Part shown: positions 56,649-64,000 of the stretch, one piece after another
Position numbering within the stretch: the first letter of the stretch is position 1
Layout: every line of letters starts with the position of its first letter
From: Trichoplusia ni
Lineage: Eukaryota; Arthropoda; Insecta; Lepidoptera; Noctuidae
Assembly: GCF_003590095.1 (NCBI RefSeq)
Contig: NC_039480.1
Span: 5,061,328-5,125,327, forward strand
Direction: 5' to 3'
DNA: 64,000 bases
Translations under genes and position numbers: made by a program
The notes under the pieces: model-generated
What the model saw: the letters and a program-made list of their open reading frames with translations, nothing else
Databases searched by the model: none
What the model was told of the DNA's origin: nothing

Positions 56649-56890
56649 TCTATACTAATATATAAAGCTGAAGAGTTCGTTTGAACGCGCTAATCTCAGG
56701 AACTACTGGTACAAATTGAAAAATTCTTGTTGTGTTCAATAGACGCAGAACATCACGCTGCAACTATTAGGAGCGAAGATACAATGGAAAATGTCGCAAA
56801 AACGGGGAAAAATATTCATCGACGGCTTCCGTTCAAAAATTCTATTTTATATCTTCTAACCATGCGGACGAAGTCGGGGGCAACAGCTAG
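56649..56890 (+). mobile_element. Helitron-like element, ctgaagag subfamily
   Basis: tctatactaatatataaagc start, cacgctgcaactattaggag block, and gggggcaacagctag end before t. Confidence 0.8.
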
Positions 56891-57219
56891 TATAATATAA
56901 AAGCAATCAATTCCCTGGGTCCCAAATCTGCTATTTCGAATGGCCGATGAATTAATGGAAATTGGATTGAATTGGCACTATTCTTATTATTCAAAGAATT
57001 TTTTAACACAATTTTTAAATAAAATGAATTTCCAATTATTGTTTTGTCAAAATGTTTAAGAAAATATTCTTAGTTTCAAATTTAATCCAATTGCCATTGT
57101 AAACAGCAAAATCGGGGCTCTGGTCGCTAGTAAACACGGTCAACACAAAAAACGGTCCAGCCATTTCAGAGATTAGTCGGAACAAATATACAGACGTACG
57201 TTTAAACAGTATGTACTGT

Positions 57220-57472
57220 CAGCCTTATGAATATAAGGCACTTTAGGCCACTGCCTAGGGGCACACTATGACCAGGGGCCAAGCACTCCCGATAAAAATG
57301 GTAAAAGAAACGGGATTGCGTGGTTGTCGTGGCTTCGAAGTGTAAGGTGACCGGTGCCTGTGTTAATAACTACGGTGGGCATCTAAAACAAAGCTCGATT
57401 AATTTTTCGATGAATGGGGGGCCTCCACTCCTTTGTTGCCTCGAGGCCTCTGGGCCCCTAAATACGGCCCTG
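57220..57472 (-). mobile_element. hAT-type MITE, cagggccgt copy
   Basis: On the - strand it starts cagggccgtatttaggggcc and ends gccttatattcataaggctg. The flanks tgtactgt and tttactgt match at 7 of 8. It is longer than its relatives at 4608 and 49038 because of a different centre. Confidence 0.75.
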
Positions 57473-57625
57473 TTTACTGTTTATATAAGTATAAACCGGT
57501 CAGATACTCCAATTTTGTGCATAAAATATTGAAAGTATTTACTATTTTTTTAAATCCATATAGATTGTACAAAATATTAATTAACTTTTACCCAAAAATC
57601 TCATCATCTTCAAAACTATACTTAC

Positions 57626-57796
57626 CGCTGCAAGTATGCTCCTTCTCAACGAATCCATTCTCGGCATCGCAGAGGCAGATCTTGTCCTGCGGGGCGTGCA
57701 CGCGGAGGTGCGCGGGCGCAGTGCCCGTGATGTTCGGTGTGCCGCAGATCAAACCGTCGTTGCATTCGTCGCTGTTCGCGCAGGCGTGGTACAAAG
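57626..57796 (-). CDS. EB-like six-cysteine module exon
   Basis: Acceptor ccacacccag and donor GTAAGT on the - strand. It encodes ALYHACANSDECNDGLICGT and, further on, KICLCDAENGFVEKEHTCS. The six Cys in the pattern C-x5-C-x5-C-x(n)-C-x-C-x12-C match the EB/EGF-like modules common in secreted insect proteins. The exon is phase 1 at both ends. It joins the exon at 61497-61637 (G plus CT gives Ala) and can also join the clip exon at 40704 (G plus AA gives Glu). Function unknown. Confidence 0.85.
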
Positions 57797-57997
57797 CTGG
57801 GTGTGGACAGACAGATAGATAAATATTTATATATATATATATCACACAGTTAAACTTTGCTTATTTTGGGAGTAGATGGCGTTGCGCGAAAGTAAAAAGA
57901 AATACTGTAGAATTGGTTGAAATGGTTTATCAAAATATCCTAAACCGTTCTTAGTTTTAAAAGATAAATATACAAAAAAAAAGGATTCAAAATCAAA

Positions 57998-58254
57998 TCT
58001 ATACTAATATATAAAGCTGAAGAGTTTGATTGTTTGTTTGTTTGAACGCGCTAATCTCAGAAACTACTGGTCCAAATTGAAAAATTCTTTTTGTGTTGAA
58101 TAGACCATTCATCGAGGAAGGCTTTAGGCTATAAACCATCACGCTGCGACTAATAGGAGCGAAGATACAATGGAAAATAAGAAAAATACAGGGCAGGTAT
58201 AAATCATAACTTATATCTTCTACCCATGGGGACGAAGTCGCGGGCAACAGCTAA
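57998..58254 (+). mobile_element. Helitron-like element, ctgaagag subfamily
   Basis: tctatactaatatataaagc start after a, caccgctgcgactaatagg-like block, and gtcgcgggcaacagctaa end, where CTAA also fits the CTRR rule. It lies 200 bases upstream, on the - strand, of the EB-like exon at 57626-57796. Confidence 0.8.
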
Positions 58255-58299
58255 AAAATGGAATTGAGTTTTCTTGGTCAGTCTGTGTATACTGTCATA

Positions 58300-58690
58300 A
58301 ATTTTCTCCTCCCGCTTTGGGTTGTTACCAGACTTCTACTGACCGAAATCAGGGTTCCAAGGCAGTTATTTGTTCCCCCTGGGACACACCGAAAATAAGT
58401 GTTTCGGTGGTTTTCGTTGGTTTCATTGTAGATCCTGGATGGCTGAATTTCAGCGAAAAAGACAAACGCATTTAGACAATCACGACGGCAATAATAGTCA
58501 GACTGGTTGTCAGAATTTCTAACTTCTGACTATCTGTAAGGAAGGTCGAAAATGTCTGAATAACAGCTGGTATTCACAATGTAAGGTGCCCTCTGAAACA
58601 TGGCGGAACTCGTTATGACAAAAGATAGTCACCCATCTTTGTCAAGCGAAGTTTAACCTTTGATAGATCAAATTGTGCAGTTATAGCTGT
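58300..58690 (-). mobile_element. Repeat shared with 13200, joined to diverged SINE B
   Basis: ccaaggcagttatttgttcc and ttcattgtagatcctgg match 13200-13320 inverted. From 58500, agactggttgtcagaatttc and aactcgttatgacaaaagat match SINE B in - orientation. Confidence 0.6.
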
Positions 58691-59155
58691 CAAGTCAAAC
58701 CACTTAATCCTTTGTAGGTTATACCACGTAAAACCTCTTTTTAAATAACATTAGTGTTAATTTAAAGTCCCTGATATTAACATTAAAAGAAGGAAAAAAA
58801 ACCTTGAAAGCTTATCGCGGAGTTATAAACATTCCGTGTAAGTATTTCACTAAAGTTTACGTGTTAAACGTATATTAAAGATGTAAATCAAAATAAGTGG
58901 TAAGTAAATGCTCAAAATTAACGAATACTTCTTATAATTATGTGTAGTCGACATGAAAAGCTAAGGATTTGAATAATAAGTGCAAAGTCACGTCCAATTT
59001 TTGTTTTGGACTAGTGGTTGCCCGCGGTCGCGCCCCCTGCGAATCGAAATTGATCCCACGGGAACATAAAATTGGGATAAAAAATTTAATATGTGTTAAT
59101 TCTATGCTAAATAAAAGAGAGTAAATAATTATTTTGTCAGACGAATGGAAATTGG

Positions 59156-59454
59156 CAGTGCCGGCGTAAGGGCCACTGACACCCCGGGCGAAAATATTGT
59201 GGCGCCCACTTGAGGGAAGCAATATCAAGTGTTAATTTTTTGCTGATCCCAAGTAAAATTATATTAAGAATTTCATCTTTCCTTTAGCGTTACGTTTGGC
59301 GGTGGAAGTATTCCACCTCTAGCGTAGAGCACAGTTCTGAGGGTTTGCGCCAGGAGAGGCAAGAGACTCCAACTTCAGAACTTCCTTGGCGCCCCCCAGA
59401 ATTTGTCGCCTTGGGCCATCGCCGCATCACGCCCCCCCCCTAACGCCGGCATTG
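59156..59454 (-). mobile_element. hAT-type MITE, cagtgccggcg family, copy 2
   Basis: It starts cagtgccggcgtaagggcca, ends taacgccggcattg, and is flanked by gaaattgg and caaattgg (7 of 8). Inverted relative to 50102-50357. It sits within a copy of the gatgaattaatgg element, whose ggaaattggattaaaatt is cut at the insertion. Confidence 0.85.
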
Positions 59455-60066
59455 CAAATTGGATTAAAATTACACTCTTCGTATCCTTATAAGCATTTTC
59501 ACAACATTGGATTTCCATTAGGCGACCGACTAGTCTCTGTCAAAACAATGAATTTCCAATTATTGTGTAAGGAAAATGCTTATTAGAATACGAATAGTGT
59601 CAAATCTAATCCTATTTAAATTCATCCATAGGCCCTTGCAAATAGCGGAATTGGGGTCCCTGATATCTTCAAGAATGACGGCAATTAGTCAGGAAAAACA
59701 GACAAAGAATCATCAAATATAAAACTGCTACACAATGTTCAAAAGTAAATCGTGATTGTATACTATTATGAAAATCTCAACTTTTATTAAGGGTTAAAAA
59801 GTGTGAGTAAGTAGTAAAATATTTTATGTTTCTCGCTGATGAAGTTAGATAAAACCTTATTGGATCAATTAGAAGGAAAGTTGTTGTCACGGCATTGTAA
59901 CGGGATAATTAAAACGATATTTTTTTAAGTAATTAAGCGGTTTTTCAGTTATTTTCGTATAGGTTTTCTCTGGTTATGGATAAGACATAGGTTCTATGGC
60001 ATATTTTGTGTAATTTAAAGTCATAGTCAAATACTTTATTTCAATTAGAGCAGTGTAAGGCACTTT

Positions 60067-60436
60067 AAGTAGCACAGAGAGCCATGGAGAACGCTATGCT
60101 AGGCATCAAACTCCAAGACCGAGTCCGTAATGTGGATATCCGAAAACGAACCAAAGTTCGAGACGTCGCTGACACAATAACGAGGCTGAAGTGGAGCTGG
60201 GCAGGCCACTTGGCCAGACGAAGTGATGGCAGGTGGACTAAGGCGGTGACAGAATGGTGGACAAGACAAGGCAAAAGAAGCGTCGGTCGTCCGGGAGCAA
60301 GATGGGTCGATGACATTATAAAGGTCTCGGGTCGAGTCTGGATGAGGCTAGCACAGGACCGTAGAAATTGGCACGAAAATGGGGAGGCCTATGCCCAGCA
60401 GTGGGAGGATAAAGGCTGTGGATGATGATGATGATG
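60067..60436 (+). mobile_element. RTE-like LINE, 5'-truncated 3' end
   Basis: The open frame from 60069 (Met at 60084) to the stop at 60423 encodes QRAMENAMLGIKLQDRVRN, LKWSWAGHLARRSDGRWTKA, and GRPGARWVDDI with NGEAYAQQWED. This is the C-terminal end of lepidopteran RTE-type endonuclease/reverse transcriptase. It ends in (gat)n, and the perfect 10-bp duplication aaggcacttt flanks it (60057-60066 and 60437-60446). The intact frame suggests a young insertion. Confidence 0.88.
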
Positions 60437-60660
60437 AAGGCACTTTTGAATATCAAACATTTTATGTAAACAATATTTAAGTCTATTGACAGCCAGTCAG
60501 TCTATTATTGAAGCTTCCGCTCGTTCGGAAGGTTAAGATTGAAGTTTTAATATTTTAGTCTTTAGTCGGTCAATTCATGTTCATTGAGATCGTGGGGCCG
60601 CGGTACGCCTTTAATAATATAATGATACAATAGCAATAATAACATTATTCTATATCACTC

Positions 60661-61109
60661 ACAACGCCATCTAGTCTCAAACCTGCTTGAGCTTGTATTA
60701 TGAGTACTAGACATCTGATCTACTACAAGAACACAAAAGTAATGAACAGTGAATTAATTTTTCACCTTACGCCGATGTGAACGTAGCGAAATGGCCAAGC
60801 CACATATTTTGACTAAGGTGTAGAGTTTGTGAAGTTAGGCCTTGTAGAGTTAGGGCGTGTAGTGTTAGATGTTACATGAGATCTGATAACAGTGACAGTG
60901 CGAATCATATGAGCTCGTCTTGGCAACATTTTACATGAAAATTATTTGGTGGGATAAATATTTCTAAATACATACATAATATAGACAAATTACACCCAGA
61001 CCTGACAGAGATCGTGCTCATAAAAATATTTATCCAGGATGGGAATCGAAACCCACGACCTTCGGTATAGCAGTGAAGGTCACTAACCACTAGACCAACA
61101 TTCCCAGTC
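60661..61109 (-). mobile_element. SINE family A split by unidentified sequence
   Basis: The tail part (aacgccatctagtctcaaac, ttatgagtactagacatctg) is at 60661-60720. The head part (atttctaaatacatacataa, gtcactaaccactagaccaa) is at 60957-61109. About 235 bases of unknown origin lie between. Confidence 0.7.
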
Positions 61110-61209
61110 TGAAAATCATCGCTTCCTCAGTGCTTTTGCTGTGAGAGAAGAAACAGAGCAACACACTCTCCAGCAGCACGCTGCCTTTCCGTTTACAATA
61201 TTATTATAG

Positions 61210-61478
61210 AAAATATAACCATCTTCCGTGTTTCGGAAGGCACGTTAAATTGTGGGTCCCGGCTGTTATTCCTACATCCTTGACAGTCGTTACAGGTAGT
61301 CAGAAGCTTGAAATTCTGACAACTAGTCTAACCAAGGGGTATCGTATTGCCCAGGCAACTGGGTTGAGGAGGCCAGATAGGCAGTCGCTCCTTGTAAAAC
61401 ACTGGTACTTAGCTGAATCCGGTTAGACTGGAAGCCGACCCCAACATAATTGGGAAAAGGATATTCCGATGATGATGA
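61210..61478 (+). mobile_element. SINE family B beside the EB-like exon
   Basis: ccgtgtttcggaaggcacgt, gacagtcgttacaggtagtc, ggccagataggcagtcgctc, and a gatgatgatgat tail ending about 20 bases from the splice donor at 61496. Confidence 0.85.
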
Positions 61479-61496
61479 TCCATCTACCATCCTTAC

Positions 61497-61637
61497 CTTT
61501 CGTCTGGGAGTCGCACTGCCCATTAACTGGAGGCTGGTTGTCACCACAGAGGCAGCGAGTGGTGGGGTCATAGTGGGTGCGGACGCAGGAGCTGCTGCTG
61601 ATGCCGGCGCACTCCGCCTGGCGCGTGCACGGTCGAG
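61497..61637 (-). CDS. EB-like six-cysteine module exon, upstream
   Basis: Acceptor acaaattccag and donor GTAAGG on the - strand. It encodes RPCTRQAECAGISSSSCVRT, then RCLCGDNQPPVNGQCDSQTK, again with six Cys and the C-x-C step. It is phase 1 at both ends, so at least one more coding exon must lie upstream; none was recognised to 64,000. A SINE ends only about 20 bases beyond its donor. Confidence 0.85.
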
Positions 61638-64000
61638 CTGGAATTTGTATGTACGTTAGCAGGGGTTGTTGCGGAGGTAAATGATGTTTGAGGACTGTTT
61701 CACTGAACCTCCTTTTAGGAGTGAGTTTCAATTTGTTAGTGGAGTTGGTCCTTCTTAATGGAATGTTTGGAAGTTGGTTTCGATTCGTTATTAGGGTCGA
61801 TGCATTGGTAAATGATTTTTGGGGGACTGTTGATTGTTTCTTCTGTTTGAAATGTTTGGGAGTTTTAATTCTTCTTTGAATGCGAAAGAGTTGGGTGGGC
61901 TTTTAATGTTGTTATTTTAAGAAAGAGAGAAGTATATGGTAATTGCTTAAATGTTGAAGAACTGTTGAATGTTGGGGGCTTGGGGGGATATTTTTGTTTG
62001 TCTCTGAAAAAAGCCTTTGAAGATGTTGAGAGGTACGAGAAACTACGCGGTACGCTTTTATTAAGAGCTGTGGGATTGACAAACGGAAAAGGTTATTCAG
62101 GGGATTTCATATGTGATGGAAGAGCAGGAATTTGTCGTTTCATTGATATTTAGAGAGATCGTGAGCTACTTTTATATTTTCTCAAAGAAGATTTGAGAGA
62201 TGTTGGAGATCCTGTGTTTCGAAACTTTTCTTTTCTAGCTAGATAGAGTTTTAAGAATCGCTGAAGAGCCAAGATGTTGGCAAATGCTGGCTAAGAGATT
62301 GTTATATTACACCGTTTCTTAAACTAGATTGGAAAATTGGGGAAGTAGTGAATAATCGTTAGTTTGATGTGCTCTATCTTTTCATAATCAGAGAGAGAAG
62401 AGCGATGGCTAGTAAATGAATGCTACCCAAGGCCCATAGGTCTAACTCAATACGAGCGATTCGGTGATATTGAGTTGACGACCATAATCAGCTGATTTAA
62501 ACGGAACTAAGGGTTAGTAGACAACTTTTCTACTGCTAAATTTGTCTAACTATGATGATGAAACTAAAAGCTTGTCCCCAACCGAAATACTTCAACCCCT
62601 TTTGACCTACTGAGCGTGCAAACATACAAGTACCTACATTACCTAAACATTAGAAACATAACCCTCCTTTTATGCATAATCGGTTAAAAGCTACATAAAT
62701 CGAACATTCTACCTAACAACATAATAAACTACATACTAAAACTACCTAAAGTAATAACTCACACAACTGACACCAACATTTGTTACAAACATTGGCCAAA
62801 CAGTTGGCCAAAGTGTTGGGCAACGGTTGCGTGTTAAGATATGCAAATAACTACGGTTTACGTGAATATATGATAGCTTGTGTAAAGGTTAGGGCGGTGG
62901 CCATAAAATTGTTGGGACAGAATCCTTGAGTAAAAATAGGCCGGTTGCTGCGGAAGGTTATGCGAAGAAGAGGCCTTTTTGTGGATAGTACAGGGTTATT
63001 TGGCAAAAAAGCCTGTATTATGTAGATCATGAAAAACTACGTTTGTTTTATGTACTGTATATTAATATCTTAACTCATAAATAATTCCTTTTGTGCTCTG
63101 TATTTTAAGATCTAAATACATGAAATCGCAATTGCTATGATTGCAATAAATAGTTTAACATTATATTAAGATAACGATACCAGTGAATGAAAATCGAATA
63201 AATCTAAACAAAATTATAGATTGCCTATTATCTTCTGACACCAATTTGAAATCTGCAAGGTGTACAATTCAATTATTTTATTGTCTGCTACAAAAATACC
63301 ACTATACCTAAAGGCAAAAGCAGGAAAAACTAGAGTAGGTATAATTACTGTGATTTTTTACTAGCTACTTTTAGATTTTAATTTCTAAGTAAGTCACCGA
63401 AAGTATAAAAGTTCACCAGTAAGTATTATATAAGCTAAAAATATAATATTAAATTAAAATACTAGCACAAAATACTACTGTAATTATTTTAAAAAAAGCT
63501 TTGTTAACAGGAAAATGTCCTTAAATATCCGAAACCCATGGTCACCCTACACTTAATGACGTTATGGAAAGCGAAGGCTTTTTTTGCTGTAAAAGGACTT
63601 AATGTAAGTCGGTAACGTATTTTGTTGGTCATTTATAATAAAATAATATTAGTGGGATATTTATAAACGGGGAAAACTCAAGTGGAGGTCAGGGGACAAG
63701 AAATAAATGTTGAGCGCAACTGGATTTATTAATGTAACGTTTTTTAAAAGGGGTGCTAGAGATGCGAACTGGTTAATTGTAATTTTGGGATACGATGTTT
63801 CGGATAAAGGAAGTTATGAATATTTGGTTAATTTTCGGTTAGAGGTTCGGATATATCCGATAAGAAACTAGTTGTGTTTCGTGTTTCGGGATTATCGAAA
63901 ACCTTTATTTATTTTCAGTCACCGCACCGTAAAATAATATTTGTTTCTGATACTGAAACGCTATTTAGTTTTACCATACATTTTTTCCTGAAAATATTAC
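61638..64000. other. Window end, no gene recognised
   Basis: An additional - strand exon upstream of 61637 is required by splice phase but was not identified. The sequence is AT-rich without a named repeat; a short direct repeat of ttggccaaa lies near 62790-62810. Confidence 0.4.

Larger units (their letters stand above)
40705..57625 (-). other. 17-kb gap or intron, repeat-filled
   Basis: Between the first clip exon and the EB-like exon I found no other exon on the - strand and no gene on the + strand apart from the tRNA. Most of the sequence is SINEs, MITEs, Helitron-like copies and a Penelope-like fragment, itemised separately. The missing signal-peptide exon of the protease, if it lies here, could not be recognised. 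Confidence 0.5.

Noticed and set aside
57636..57822. + strand frames of 60 and 129 codons over the EB-like exon
   Set aside because: They are antisense to the exon at 57626-57796, which has splice sites and the six-cysteine pattern on the - strand.
61323..61571. 82-codon - strand frame and similar frames at 39387, 49617 and 51690 (sharing SQLCWGRLPVQ)
   Set aside because: The shared peptide is the antisense translation of SINE family B, which is non-coding.
1..64000. CRISPR array, phage or bacterial operon
   Set aside because: No regularly spaced direct repeats, no dense one-strand gene blocks and no ribosome binding sites; the spliced genes and SINEs show an insect nuclear genome.

Overview
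The window looks like nuclear DNA from a moth or butterfly, possibly a noctuid. It is AT-rich, its genes are split into short GC-rich exons with GT-AG introns, and the rest is crowded with lepidopteran-type repeats: tRNA-derived SINEs, Helitron-like elements with TC...CTAG ends, hAT-type and TA-flanked MITEs, an RTE-like LINE tail and a Penelope-like fragment. No bacterial, viral or CRISPR-like organisation is seen. The species assignment is inference from style, not from a search.

Layout. Positions 1 to about 21,000 hold no recognisable gene, only old repeat fragments. A complete cyclin G gene (CycG) lies on the + strand: nine coding exons from 22,187 to 27,403 join in frame into 362 residues, and a possible extra 5' exon sits at 21,544-21,651. 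From 28.3 to 34.0 kb there is no gene. This stretch holds the most striking structure of the window, a 771-bp foldback element with 307-bp inverted arms differing at one base and a perfect 8-bp target-site duplication, plus an orphan promoter-like segment near 30.75 kb.

The - strand carries a clip-domain trypsin-like serine protease of the snake-like type. Its eight exons (40,704 down to 34,014) encode a six-cysteine clip domain, a linker and a full catalytic domain with intact His, Asp and Ser and a trypsin-type specificity Asp. It runs tail-to-tail with CycG. Its signal-peptide exon was not found. Two further - strand exons (57,626-57,796 and 61,497-61,637) each encode one six-cysteine EB-like module. 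Their splice phases join each other and also the first protease exon, so they are either the N-terminal part of the same protein across a 17-kb intron or the visible part of a neighbouring gene. A tRNA-Val (TAC) gene on the - strand lies in that gap.

The two main genes have unrelated jobs: cyclin G in cell-cycle and stress regulation, the protease in an extracellular zymogen cascade. No operon-like cooperation is implied. No clearly new biological system was found. The best leads are the foldback element, the possible EB-clip-protease fusion, a family of TA-flanked MITEs carrying CRE octamers, and several nested insertions with readable target-site duplications that order the transposition events.
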